Shown here in pieces: positions 20,847-31,776 of a stretch of 64,000 nucleotides of DNA. The stretch is from Silene latifolia. Its lineage: Eukaryota; Streptophyta; Magnoliopsida; Caryophyllales; Caryophyllaceae. The stretch is taken from assembly GCF_048544455.1 (NCBI RefSeq), contig NC_133531.1:66130099-66194098 (forward strand), written 5' to 3'. How positions within the stretch are numbered: the first letter of the stretch is position 1; the number at the start of each line of letters is the position of its first letter. The notes under the pieces are model-generated. The model was not told the DNA's origin. It saw nothing but the letters and a program-made list of their open reading frames with translations, and made no database searches. A program made the position numbers and the translations under genes.

Positions 20847-22538
20847 ATGTCAAATAGGAATCCCTGGGGTGCCATCAATCGTCAACTAGGAACTCAAGAA
20901 GCTGATCCATCTGCATCAACCATGACTTCTGCTGAAACCAACAACATGGTCTTTCTTCTCCTAGCTACCGTGGAAAACTTGAGCACTCGTCTCTCCCAAT
21001 TTGAGGACAAAATGATAACCGGGAATTTCCTCTTTTCTGATATTGAGCAAAGGGTTAAACTCCTTGAAAGCCGACTACTTGCCAACAATAGAAACAACCC
21101 TCCAGAAAACCCTACCGAACACAATCAGGAACTTTCCTTGGGTTGCTCTCATCTCGTCTCTCCCTACGATGAGAAAGTTCGTGCAATTGGTGAAGACGGA
21201 CTACAAAGCGGTATACCTATGATCTCCGTCTCCATCAACAACATATTCTCAAAGCTGCAAGTGGCTATCGATGATTTGAACACTCAGGTAGCTAAATCGG
21301 GGAAAAGGAATGGTAATGCCGAAAACGAACTTGACCACCAAGGAGAAGACCAACACCCAATTCCCCAACAAACAAATGCTGAAAATGCGGAACCGTCTGA
21401 TGGTTCCCACACCCAAAAACCGACCAACAAAGAACATGAAATTGCCTCACCAAAATACCCTTTAAAATGTCAAACAACATCCCCAAAACTTCCCATTGAC
21501 AACAACCAAATCCTACTTCCGCCCAGGATTGACAAAAACAAAACTCACAAAAACATCCCAAAAAACACCAATGTTGAAATCAGGGGAAAACATCAAAGGG
21601 TATTCACAGATCTGGGAATAACCAATGGCACCGCTCTGAGGATACTTTCTTCAGAAGGATTACTGCAACCTATTGGCCCCACTCCGGATCTAAAATCCGA
21701 AAACATAACCCAATTTTGGAATGGCTATGCATATTGTCGATATCACAGAGGCAAGGGGCATAAAACTGAAGCGTGCTACGAGCTCAAGCATGCCATAGAA
21801 GATGGAATTGAGGATGGTAGGTTTTCCTCCTTACTCCTAACCCCTCCAGACAAAGAAACTGGGTGGCCTTATAGGAAGTTCATCGATTTGGGTGATCGAG
21901 AAGATGAGTATTCTGCCAATCATTTGATAAAAAGGAGAAAGGTAGGTCCAACACCATCCTATGGAGATGAGGCTTTAGTTAAACATGTCATTGACTGCCT
22001 TCACCCAAATTATGCATCCCGTTTGAAGGGTTGTAACATCAAAAGCGTCGAGGACCTATCAACAGAAATTTCTCGCATCGATGAAATCATTAATGGAGGC
22101 TCAACATCTGCGACCCCTCCCAAAAAGCAAGTCTTCCGCATTACCGAAGTAAAATTTGTGGAGCCTTCGCCAGAAAGAGCCACACACCCGCAAAGAAAAT
22201 TTTCAGACTTGGGCATGCCTTATGCCATTGCTTTTAGAGTGCTTGTCTCTGAAGGACTAATCCAACCAATTGGCCCCACTCCAGATCTTACACCCAAGAA
22301 AAGAGGCCGGTTTTGGGACGGTTCCCAACATTGCCTATTCCATAGGGGTAATGGGCACAACATAGAGATGTGCTGGAAGCTCAAACATATCATCCAAAAT
22401 ATGCTCGATGGTGGCCGGTTGTCTTTATCAACCCTGAATCATTTAATGGAAAACAATGGTCCCTATGGACGCCTTACTCCTCAAAAAGGACAACCTTCTA
22501 GAACCTCATCCTCCTGGCGTCCCAAACAACGAGGGTGA
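20847..22538 (+). CDS. Tat gag-like protein with duplicated zinc-knuckle module
   Basis: 563-codon open frame with no stop, the longest intact frame in the window and the only clear coding region of the Tat element. Residues 30-80 look coiled-coil-like (VFLLLATVENLSTRL); residues 150-245 are polar and low complexity. Two related modules follow, at about 249-330 and 447-527. Each has a start like FTDLGITNGTALRILSSEGL or FSDLGMPYAIAFRVLVSEGL, then QPIGPTPDL, then a knuckle CX2HX4HX4C (CRYHRGKGHKTEAC and CLFHRGNGHNIEMC) and a helical tail ELKHAIEDGIEDGR or KLKHIIQNMLDGGR. Tat/Ogre gags carry a knuckle of this unusual CHHC form. Likely role: RNA binding and packaging, inferred. ATG chosen because it follows an in-frame stop region and opens the whole frame. 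Host-encoded origin is not excluded but the context argues against it. Confidence 0.8.
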   Translation: MSNRNPWGAINRQLGTQEADPSASTMTSAETNNMVFLLLATVENLSTRLSQFEDKMITGNFLFSDIEQRVKLLESRLLANNRNNPPENPTEHNQELSLGCSHLVSPYDEKVRAIGEDGLQSGIPMISVSINNIFSKLQVAIDDLNTQVAKSGKRNGNAENELDHQGEDQHPIPQQTNAENAEPSDGSHTQKPTNKEHEIASPKYPLKCQTTSPKLPIDNNQILLPPRIDKNKTHKNIPKNTNVEIRGKHQRVFTDLGITNGTALRILSSEGLLQPIGPTPDLKSENITQFWNGYAYCRYHRGKGHKTEACYELKHAIEDGIEDGRFSSLLLTPPDKETGWPYRKFIDLGDREDEYSANHLIKRRKVGPTPSYGDEALVKHVIDCLHPNYASRLKGCNIKSVEDLSTEISRIDEIINGGSTSATPPKKQVFRITEVKFVEPSPERATHPQRKFSDLGMPYAIAFRVLVSEGLIQPIGPTPDLTPKKRGRFWDGSQHCLFHRGNGHNIEMCWKLKHIIQNMLDGGRLSLSTLNHLMENNGPYGRLTPQKGQPSRTSSSWRPKQRG

Positions 22539-23204
22539 AGTGCTCAAGTGGGTCAATGCTCAAAACCAGACAATCAAGCCGCTAGATGCTGCGAAAGAGA
22601 CCTTTGAGGAGGACAATGATGATTAGGAGTTCGTATCTACGATTGAGTCTGAGTCTGAGTCCGAGTCTTAGGCTTTCTCATATCTATCCTAGCGTCTTTC
22701 CTTTTATTCCTAAGTGACAACTGGGGGCTGTCCCCATGAGTCACATGTATTCATCGAGTCTGTGCTATCCTCTTATTTATCTAAATAAAAGCACAATTTC
22801 CATCTATCATATATTTTCCCCTTTACCATTTCCCGTTGACAACGAGAATTGATTTGAGAATTTATTTAAAAACAAACAATATGTTCCAATTCAATGTGAG
22901 TACACTCGAGTGACGTTCCGTACCGAGTAAGCAAAGGACTCGAAACTCCGTGTCCATTCTCTTTACCTATTCCATGTCTGGAAATAGAAACCTTTCATTA
23001 GCACCCGATCTAAGAACGAGCTCTCGATCAAAGGGATCTTGTGACGAACCTAGACAACAAGTAAGAACGTCTCCTTGTTCACGTCAATGACGGAAGGCAA
23101 GCCCATTCCCCACAAAAACATCCCATCACCAAGTATCAACCTCTCACCAACGGGTACATCCCCATCTGCACCTTTACCTGCCTCGAACGAAGGACGGCAA
23201 AGAA
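22539..23204 (+). other. Tat internal region after the gag ORF
   Basis: Noncoding. Where pol would be expected there is only simple sequence, including a short GAGTCT-rich run near 22,645-22,670. No RT or integrase motif on either strand. Confidence 0.6.
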
Positions 23205-23760
23205 CCAATAAATCAAAAACCAAAGCAAAAGGCCAAAATCAAAGGCTCAAGCCAATACCCATTCACCCAAAGCCAAAGCGAAAGGCCAAAATCAAAGGCC
23301 CAAGCCAATAGCCATTCCCCAAAGCCAAAGCGAAAGGCCAAAATCAAAGCCCCAACCCAATAGCCATTCACCCAAAGTCAAAGCGAAAGGCCAAAATCAA
23401 AGGCCCAAGCCAATAGCCATTCCCCAAAGCCAAAGCGAAAGGCCAAAATCAAAGGCCCAAGCCAATATCCATTCACCCAAAGCCCAAACAAAAGGCCAAA
23501 ATCAAAGGCCCAAGCCAATAGCCATTCCCTAAAGCCAAAGCAAAAGGCCAAAATCAAAGGCCCAAGCCAATACCCATTCACCCAAAGCCAAAGCGAAAGG
23601 CCAAAATCAAAGGCCCAAGCCAATAGCCATTCACCCAAAGCCAAAGCGAAAGGCCAAAATCAAAGGCCCAAGACAATAACCATTCACCCCAAAGCCAAAG
23701 CCAAAGCCAAGGCCAAAATCAAAGGCCCAAGCCAATCGCCAATTAACTCAAGGCCAAAGC
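23205..23760 (+). repeat. Minisatellite, 52-53 bp unit, about 10 copies
   Basis: Units contain AAGCCAAAGCGAAAGGCCAA then AATCAAAGGCCCAAGCCAAT. Unit starts recur at about 23,305, 23,357 and 23,410. Open frames across it on both strands are a by-product of the repeat. It decays into looser AAAGCCAAAG-type sequence to about 23,870. Confidence 0.9.
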
Positions 23761-24910
23761 CGAGGTCAAAGTCAAAGCAAAAACCAAAGCCAATTCACTC
23801 AAAGCAAAAACCAAAGCCAAAGGCTATCACCCAACGTCAAGGCCAAGACCCAAGCCAAAATCAAAATAAGATTGAAACCCTTTTCTCAAAAAAGCCAAAA
23901 TCCAAAGAAAGCATCCAACACACAAATCCTGGACAAGTGAGTCCAAAATACCAAGTCCGGGACCAACAAATCCAAAGCCCAGGACCAACAAGTCCAACAC
24001 ACCAAACTCCGGGACCGACACATCCAAGACACCAAACACTAAAACCTCAACCAAAACTGCTTCACCCTTAAGTCCTTCTAGAGACTACTACATGAAAACC
24101 TATCTAGGATCCTGGGAATTCCCCTCAAGATCATAACCAAAACTGCTTCACCTCTAAGTCCTTCTAGAGACTGTTGCAGGGAGACCTATCTAGGCTTCTG
24201 AGGATTCCCCCTCAAGCTCGTAATATCACACCTTAACCTTTAAGGTCCAGACATGGGATTCTGATCCCACATTTACCAACCATTTCGTGCTCAGGCCACA
24301 TTAAGCCAGAGACCCCATTCCGCACCACACTACAAGCCGTTACCCTTCGGCCTAAACACCACAAAATTCTTGCTCCAGATTTTTATCTGTTAAGCAAACC
24401 CATTATTACCAAGCTCCACATTCCCTAATGTTGAAGCCATTTTTTCACCACAATCCCCACGGAGTCCTCGAATGCTTTGCTATCGAGAACGAGACATACC
24501 TAATCTACCCTTAGAGTCCACTTTTTAGTGTGCTCAAATGATAAGTAACATTTTCACAAATTACGCCTCTTCGATTCATGATCAAGAGGTATTTATCTCC
24601 AATCAACCTTCAAGTCACCAAACGGAATTTTTCGTCGTGACCCTTATCTGTTAAACAAACCCATTATTACCAAGCTCCACATTCCATAATGTCGAAGCCA
24701 TTTTCACCCTGACCCAGATACGGAGTCCTCGAATTCTTTGCTACCGAGAACGGGACATACCCAATCTACCCTTAGGGTCCACTTTTAGTGTGCTCACATG
24801 ATAAGGAACATTTTCATAAATTAGACCTCTTCGATTCATGATCGAGGGGAATTCTCTCAAATCAATTTTTCGAGTCACCAAACGGAATTTACCGTCGTAA
24901 CCCTCACACT
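23761..24910 (+). repeat. Paired and short repeats in Tat interior
   Basis: Three local duplications. CCAAACACT/CCAGGACCAACAAGTCCAA-type short repeats lie at 23,935-24,030. A roughly 78-bp repeat starting AACCAAAACTGCTTCACC lies at about 24,048 and 24,127. A roughly 258-bp duplication starting CCCATTATTACCAAGCTCC lies at about 24,399 and 24,659. Noncoding. Confidence 0.75.
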
Positions 24911-24929
24911 TTAAGGTCCTAACAACTCG

Positions 24930-25510
24930 CTTAGGCACACACATTCAGAACTACTATCTGGTTTGATTTCACTTCACGTGAATACGTAGGCAGTCCTTCA
25001 AGGACACAACCATACACCTCAAAATCACTTTAAGGTCCTACCAACTCACTTAGGCACACACATTCAGAACTACCATCTGATTTGATTTCACTTCACGTGA
25101 ATACGTAGGCAGTCCTTCAAGGACACAACCATACACCTCAAAATCACTTTAAGGTCCTACAACTCGCTTAGGCACACACATTCAGAACTACGATTTGGTT
25201 TGATTTCGCAAACACGCGAATACGTAGGCAGCCCTATTACAAGGGCGCAACCACACCCCCACACACATTCAATTTTCAAACCTTCAATTTGCAACCCATT
25301 GCACACATAGCTCAGAACTACGATCTGGTTTGATTTCGCAAAAACGCGAATACGTAGGCAGTCCTATTTCAAGGGCACAACCACATACTCCTTTCACAAC
25401 CCTTTCTAATTTTTAGTCCTTAGTAACCAGCTCAGAACTACGATCTGGTTTGATTTCGCAAACACGCGAATACGTAGTCAGTCCCTCAACAAGGACACAA
25501 CTGCACACCC
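24930..25510 (+). repeat. About 115-bp repeat, five copies
   Basis: Each copy has TCAGAACTACGATCTGGTTT then GATTTC...CGAATACGTAGGCAGTCC (copies near 24,946, 25,065, 25,183, 25,312, 25,434). The first two share CACTTCACGTGAATACG, while the later three have CGCAAACACGCGAATACG. Both versions contain an inverted pair (CACGTG; CGCG). Noncoding. Confidence 0.88.
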
Positions 25511-26570
25511 ATTTCAATCTCAACCAACAACATCAATCCTCAAAAGCAGTCCACCCAGCTGCAAAAATCAATCTTATACCTCTTTACTGGGGGCTTCTTC
25601 CTTAAGACATCGCCAATTTCTTGCTTTGTCAAATTCCCACGTTCTCTATCTGGGGGCTTCTCTTTCGAGACCCCACCCATCCTTTATCCTCAAACATCTT
25701 TTGAGTCTCAACTACAGTCCAAAATAAAACCACTCATAGCCAAGGTTCGGTTCGGACGATGACAAGGTCTTGGTTCCGCTCTACGAATCATCATGCCTCA
25801 GAGAAGGACCTCAAACAAGCAAACAGGGGCGAAGATGTCTGGAGAAGTTAATCAATTCATGTTCCCCAGCTGAGCGGACCATCTACCTCAGGGATTTGAT
25901 ACGCGTTGTCACCCTTTTCTTGGCTAAGGAGTTGCACTTACATGTGAAAGTCTGTCAGAGTCACCCCCGTGTCGTGTCGATACTGAGTTGGCATCACGTT
26001 CACGACTGCCTGTTTGTTAGTATGTCAGTATGCGTCAGTGTGCGTCTATGTCGCAACGGTCACGTATCTTCCATCCATCAAATTTCGGGTCTACCCCCCA
26101 TCAAGACTCAATATCAAATCTAACAACTTTTCAAAGCTCCTATCTCCCTTCGCGTGAGATATTACATGCTAGTTGCTTATATGCTAACTGCTCACGTGCT
26201 TATGTGCCTACGTGCTTATATGCTTATATGCTAGTTGCTTATATGCTAACTGCTCACATGTTTATGTGCTTATGTGCTTATATGCTTGCGTTCAACGTGC
26301 TTGTCTATGCGACTGCGGATTTATGTGGTCACTAACCATGCAGGTAATCTTGAGAAGACAAACTCACTCCAACTGAGTACTGGGTTCTTCCCAACAAACG
26401 GCGACCCATCAAGTCCAAGGGCTTTAACCCCGTCGATTACATGGCATACGCTACCTCCCGAGCAAAGAACTCATATCCCCGGCGTGTCCTGAGAAGTTTC
26501 TAACTCCCCAGCGAGTGCCGATTTTCAAATAGATGTCACACATGCTATTTCCCACAGTCGATCTTTCGAC
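25511..26570 (+). other. Tat interior with a decamer repeat
   Basis: No gene recognised. Positions 26,155-26,300 carry a roughly 10-bp repeat of the type TGCTTATATGCTAGT/TGCTAACTGCTCACATG. Confidence 0.6.
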
Positions 26571-26970
26571 CACCATGGCTGGCGAGCCTTACATTGCATA
26601 TGGCTGGCGAGCCTTTGTACGCAAATAAGATACAACTCAAGGACGTATCCCGAAGATGCCTCGGGTACGACTCCTTTTCACAAGCTGGCGAGCCTTTGTC
26701 CGCAAACAAGGTACAACTCAAGGACGTATCCCGAAGATGGCTCGGGTACGACTCCTTATCACAGCTGGCGAGCCTTTGCACGCATAAAAGATACGACTCA
26801 AGGACATATCCCGAAGATGCCTCAGGTATGACTCGTTCCTATGGCTGGCGAGCCTCAAAACGCACCGCCATCAACACTGGCTAGCGAGCCTTTGCGCGCA
26901 AATGATTCAGGGACGTATCCCGAAGATGCCTCAGGTATGACTCATTCTTATGGTTGGCGAGCCTTTATAC
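26571..26970 (+). repeat. About 75-bp repeat, about five copies
   Basis: Units have GCTGGCGAGCCTTTG, an AT-rich spacer, CTCAAGGACGTATCCCGAAG and ATGCCTCGGGTACGACTC (near 26,583, 26,683, 26,764, 26,842, 26,880). Short ORFs here are made by the repeat. The region from 26,971 to 27,200 has a short duplicated TTCCCGACGGCAGGTC (27,026 and 27,078). Confidence 0.85.
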
Positions 26971-27200
26971 GTAGTCTAATTGACTTTAAACGATCCGCAT
27001 CGAAATTCGATAGACTCTAAAATTTTCCCGACGGCAGGTCATTAACTCGAATCCCCGAGTCGCCTCGACGTCGCCCTTCCCGACGGCAGGTCCTTAGCTC
27101 AAACCCTTTTGAGTCACCTTGACGTCACAATGGTCTTCATATTGTAATCTTCGATTGACCTGGAGATTATACTTTGACTTTCGCCCTGTCCAAGCCTCAG

Positions 27201-27215
27201 TCAAAGTGGGGGCTC
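27201..27215 (+). other. Polypurine tract of the Tat element
   Basis: TCAAAGTGGGGGCTC directly before the 3' LTR start TGGAGATACCC. Confidence 0.85.
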
Positions 27216-29981
27216 TGGAGATACCCAGTATCTGCACCTTCCAAAAACCACCCGATGATGATCGGACTGTAACGTGTTTTTGATATGCGTATGTAGATTG
27301 GCTATACATGAGACGGTTTAATGCACTACTCAAATATGAAAAATTATTTCAAAAGTTTTCTAACTTCATTTGCATTAAAATAACACTATTTAGAGTCAAA
27401 ACCGTCTTCGGACCCAAAACCGAGTCAGAAACCTGCAACTCGAGTCAACCTGAGTCAAACCGAGTCAAACCAAATCTCGAATGTCGAAAATAATGCCATG
27501 AATGTTTTCATCATGTCATTTCCAATAAAATGACCCTAATTAGAGTCGAAACCGACATCGGGCCAAAAATCGAGTCGAAATTCAAATCCCGACTCACACG
27601 GGTCAAACCCGAGTCAAGCACACAAAACACCTACCTCAAGTAACACCAAAATCATCTTATTAGATGCCCATATTATTACACGACATCCTATATGAATACC
27701 ACATATCAACAATGGATGGAGAATAGGCCACGTCCAAATTGAAAGGGACAGTACACCCCATTGAGTCACGGGGTGGCTCGCGCCTAAAGCAGGTGTCTGC
27801 TTAGCCTCTAAGCAAACACAACCGACCTAACTCCCCACATTTCTCTATAAATACCCACCATCACACACCATAATATTTATGCGAGTGTCCGCCCCCTCAC
27901 CTCTCTCTTAAACTTCTAGACCCGACTTCCTAAGTCACAAAATCGGCACGTGTTTACGACCTACCGATCATAAACACAAGCCTTACACATATTGTTTGGT
28001 ACCGTCGCCGTGCATTCGACCGACCCATTCGACCAACTCAATTCATCAATCAACATGTTTTAATTAACATATTTTCAACATATTTTCAAAACCAAATCCT
28101 TTTTTAAGGCACTCTTTTTAAACTTCTTTGATCGCGAGTAGTCACAACGAGAAAACCATCTCTTAAGTCTCCTACCACGCAAACATCAAAATACGTAAGT
28201 TTGAGGGTGTAAACAACTCACTTCGTTCCAGGTATTTACTGTTTTTATGAGTCTATAAGCATGAACAATGCATAACACGATTCAAATATAGGTTAGACGA
28301 GCCAAAACTGAGTTTTGGCCTAAGACAGGAGCTCCTTGCTATGCAGAGAGGCTCGCACCTCATGTCGGTGTCCAGGTCAGACTCATTCGTGTTTGTTCTC
28401 GTCTTTCATCTTTATTTCGTTTCTTATTTGTAATCGGTTTTTACCGTTTCAAATGTTTCAAACCATTTCTATGACAAACATTTTAACCATAAATCATAAT
28501 CACCCTTGGTTCCATATACCATGACGGTTAAATCCGTGACTCGGTGATATTAATTGGTTAATTACATTTTAAAGGAATTTCTATTCTTTTATTTACCATT
28601 TTAATTCATTTTTATGATAAACATATTTTGACCATTATAAAAATCATCCTTGGTTTTTTATACCATGACGGTTTATTCCGTGACTCGATGATATTATTGG
28701 TTAATTACATTTTAATGGGTATTTTAACCCCTTTTTATTTTATTTACCATTTTTCTCATTTGTTTACATTTGCAAACATATTAGTCATAATTCATAATCA
28801 TCCTTGGTTCTTTATACCATGTCGGTTTAATCCGAGTACGATGATTAACTCGAGTAATTACATAGAAATGAACTTAACATGATTAGTTCAAATCAAACAT
28901 TTTACATTGTTATTTGTAAACTATACTTTTCAAATATGCAAATCCGTTACTAACACAATAGTAATTATTCCGAGTCATGCAAACAACATTTGCAAATCAT
29001 TTATTCAATAATACGGTTTTAAATAACCATTTTAACAACCAGAAGGCATCTCTTGGTTCGCCCCATGGCTCGCGCCCCAAGAGGCCCTCTGCTTTCATAT
29101 TTCAAAACCTGGGTAGAGCCCCTTACCTCGCCAATAGGCTCGCGCCTTAACAGGACTGCCTGGCATTGTTCTGCCTCGTTTTTATCACTTGTCTAGGACG
29201 ATCCCGATTACGGTTAATCCGAACACATGACGGATCAGATTGACAAGCTTACATTTTTACACTTTGTCATCTGACATCCTTTTTCAATAAATGGATTGTG
29301 TTAAGCATCATAACCCGAATTTGGTAAATGGATGTTTAATTTCCGCTCTCACATGCAAATCAACCATAAATCCAACTCGACATCTTATGCATGATATTTG
29401 GATTAACAAACCAACTCATAAAGCTCACATGTTAGGTTAACACTTTTGGATGTGCATTCATGCATTTACACCGTTTTATCAACTCTTGCACTTAAACAAC
29501 CACGATCGATCAGTAGAGGCCGCTAACGCGGGCGGGATTGGGTGTCCGATTAAAGGGCTTCCCAATACATACCCTCACCCCTTACTCAGAACCTTTGGAT
29601 AGTGGATGGCCTTATCCAGGGCGTACGAGAGTCATTTTAGGCATAAAATGCTAAAAGGGGGACGAGTCCTTATCTTTAGTACCTATGTCAAACACCGCTT
29701 TTTGCCTTGGTTGACCTAGGTATAAAGTGGATTCGAACGGGTTCCCGGCATCCTACAAATGCATGGTGGCGACTCCGAACATCTCTAATCGTTTCGAGAC
29801 CTTTACCGAGACGAAACCGACCGATCTAAAGCGATCCGGTCAAAAGCATTTTTACACCGCCGAGCATGGCTTTCAAAAGACCGCTGCATGTCCACAGATT
29901 GGCTTGGCGTGCAGGTGGCCCTGACCGCAGATCGGTAGGTGGACCCCAAATCCGCAGACCGGCCTGTGGCCCATGTCCACA
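27216..29981 (+). repeat. Tat 3' LTR, full length
   Basis: 2,766 bp, TGGAGATACCC...ATGTCCACA, followed by the target duplication CTTTC. Two direct subrepeats near 28,480-28,870 share AATCATAATCACCCTTGGTT-like and CCATGACGGTT sequence (three copies). It retains about 1.7 kb absent from the 5' LTR. No coding content. Confidence 0.88.
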
Positions 29982-30059
29982 CTTTCCTGTTTTTCTTAAG
30001 AACAGCTAACAAAGCGGTCAGTTGATCATCATCCAATTTATCACTAACAATGACTGGAT
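29982..30059 (-). pseudogene. A1 pol fragment, right end
   Basis: On minus it encodes PVIVSDKLDDDQLTALLAVL and LKKNRK, the pre-RT segment, aligning with A3 (CPVIVSAKLNESQLSKLL, 39,003-39,050). It joins the sliver at 16,314-16,357 when the Tat element is removed. A1 stops abruptly near 30,060 against C1. Confidence 0.9.
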
Positions 30060-30074
30060 ATTGCCCTTAATGTC

Positions 30075-30631
30075 ACCTTCCTTGATTCTCACTTGGTGGT
30101 AGCCTTGCCTTAGATCAATATTTGAAAATAATTGAGCTTCACTAAGCTCATCGAAGATATCATCAAACCTAGGTATAGGGAACTATACTTGTCGGTAATG
30201 TTGTTGATGGCTCTACTATCTGTACATATCCTCCAAGATCCATCCTTTTTGTGCACTAAAAGAGCCGGAATCGCATAAGGGCTAAGGGACTCTCTCATGA
30301 AGCCTTTGTTCATAAGCTCCCCAATTTGTTGTTGAAGCTCTTGAGTAGCCTTAGGATCACTCCTATAGGCAGCCTTGTTAGGCAAGGTGGCACCCGGAAT
30401 AAAGTCAACTTGATGCTCAATGCCTCTAAGAGGCGGAAAGCCACTTGGAAGCTCATTTGGGAACACATCCCCACAGGACTTAAGAAGCTCTTGGACCTCT
30501 TTAGGAATGGATAATTCATGCCCTCTAAACACATCTTTTGTAATAAGAACATAGATATCCTCTTCACCCTTCAACTCTTGTAGCATCTCGACCTCATTGA
30601 TCAATAACACCTCTCTTGATGGCTCAGTCAT
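30075..30631 (-). pseudogene. C1 reverse transcriptase N-terminal part
   Basis: Minus strand. The spacer region has ELLKSCGDVFPNELPSGFPP and the RT opening blocks GIEHQVDFIPGATLPNKAAY, QQQIGELMNKGFMRESLSPY, PALLVHKKDGSWRICTDSR and AINNITDKY. It then becomes irregular (LGLMISSMSLVKLNYFQ in place of the usual PIPRLDDML-type block) and ends near GYHQVRIKEGD at about 30,080. The catalytic YxDD box lies beyond the breakpoint and is absent. Confidence 0.88.
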
Positions 30632-30843
30632 GGACGGTGGTGTGGTGGATTTAAGGGCTGGTGGAACATGGGCTAAGATGATCTTTCTTGTACTAAATTT
30701 GAAGGTATAGGTGTTGTCTTTCCCATGGTGAACCGAGTCCCTATCAAACTCTCATGACCTGCCAAGAAGGAGGCGGCAAGCGTCCATAGGGAGGATATCA
30801 CAAAGAGCTTCATTCGAATAGTTCTTGCCAATGGAGAAGGACA

Positions 30844-31185
30844 CTAGGCATTGCTTATCCACCCTAACTCAGCCCCTTTGTTGAGCCACCTCAATTTATA
30901 AGGATTAGGGTGGTCTTGTGTAGGCAAGGATAGCTTCTCAACAAGAGTACTGGAGGCTACATTGGTGCAACTCCCTCCATTAATGATAAGATTGCAAACC
31001 CTTTCCTTAATGGTGCACCTAGACCTAAAGATTTGTTGTCTTTGGTCCATTTCCAAGGGTTGGGGTTGGGTATGCATCACTCTCCAAGTAACCAAGCTAA
31101 GGCCTGCATCCGGCATCACCAAATCAGTCTCCTCTTGACCCGAGCCTTCCTTATCCTCATCACACATAAGGATCTCATCATCACT
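30844..31185 (-). pseudogene. C1 protease, catalytic Asp replaced
   Basis: The minus strand encodes CTIKERVCNLIINGGSCTNV and ASSTLVEKLSLPTQDHPNPY, the retropepsin-like protease of chromoviruses. The family motif is normally DGGSCTN; here the first residue is Asn (codon AAT, about 30,985), consistent with one G-to-A change of the catalytic Asp. The frame ends at 30,844 and the linker to RT (30,632-30,843) is shifted. Confidence 0.8.
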
Positions 31186-31776
31186 CTAATGAACCACTTC
31201 AAAGCTACTAAGGGCTCTCTTGGTTGGACATTCTTTAGCAAAATGACCATAACTTTGGCAATGGTAACATTTATTGAGGGGTATGGTTTTTCTTTGTGAG
31301 GTTTCGGGTGCTTTACCTTTGTCAAGAGTAGGGGTTTTGGTTTGAGAGGCGGGTTCATTGATTTTGACACCGGTTGGAGGTTTAAAGGGGGCTGTTTTGG
31401 CGGGTGGTTTCACAATGGAGGTCTTACCCTTACCCAACTTCTCAAGCTTTAAAGCCAAGGCCACGACTTCATCAAAGGACCAAACTTGTTTCATTCGAAC
31501 TCTATGAGCAATCTTAGTATCCAACCCTTCAACAAATCTATAAATCTTTTGTTCGGGTTTCTCATTAAGCTCACATTGCAAAGTAAGTTGCTCAAAATCC
31601 CTAATATAGGACTCAATTGGTTGCTGGTCTTGTTTAAGTTGGGTGAGCCTAATGAACATGTCTTGTGTGTAGTCTTTAGGTATAAACTTCTCATTAAGCT
31701 TCTTTTTCAATGCCTAATGAACATGTCTTGTGTGTAGTCTTTAGGTATAAACTTCTCATTAAGCTTCTTTTTCAAT
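31186..31776 (-). pseudogene. C1 gag, C-terminal part with knuckle
   Basis: Minus strand: FIRLTQLKQDQQPIESYIRD, FEQLTLQCELNEKPEQKIYR, FVEGLDTKIAHRVRMKQVW, then the CCHC knuckle CYHCQSYGHFAKEC (about 31,240) and the end near 31,186. A 65-bp tandem duplication (31,647-31,711 and 31,712-31,776) lies at its N-terminal side; 65 is not a multiple of three, so it breaks the frame to the upstream gag. Confidence 0.88.

Larger units (their letters stand above)
16358..29981 (+). mobile_element. Tat/Ogre-like element without pol
   Basis: Flanked by CTTTC (16,353-16,357 and 29,982-29,986). Removing it restores the A1 reading across the site. LTRs begin TGTAGATACCC or TGGAGATACCC and end ATGTCCACA. The priming site TGGCGACTCCGTTGGGG and polypurine tract AAAGTGGGGGCTC are typical of the Tat/Ogre group. 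The interior of about 9.8 kb has one gag-like ORF (20,847-22,538) and several minisatellites, but no protease, RT, RNase H or integrase motif on either strand. It must have depended on enzymes from another element. Confidence 0.88.

Noticed and set aside
23378..23644. 88-codon minus-strand frame with hydrophobic repeats
   Set aside because: Antisense reading of the 52-53 bp minisatellite; apparent membrane repeats are a by-product of CCAAAGCC units.
18150..26970. CRISPR-like repeat arrays
   Set aside because: Direct tandem repeats without unique spacers, inside a plant retroelement; no cas-like genes.
22539..27200. Possible hidden pol in the Tat element
   Set aside because: I looked on both strands for RT (YxDD, FxDD), RNase H (ADHLSR-type) and integrase (DDE, HHCC) motifs and found none; the space is occupied by repeats.
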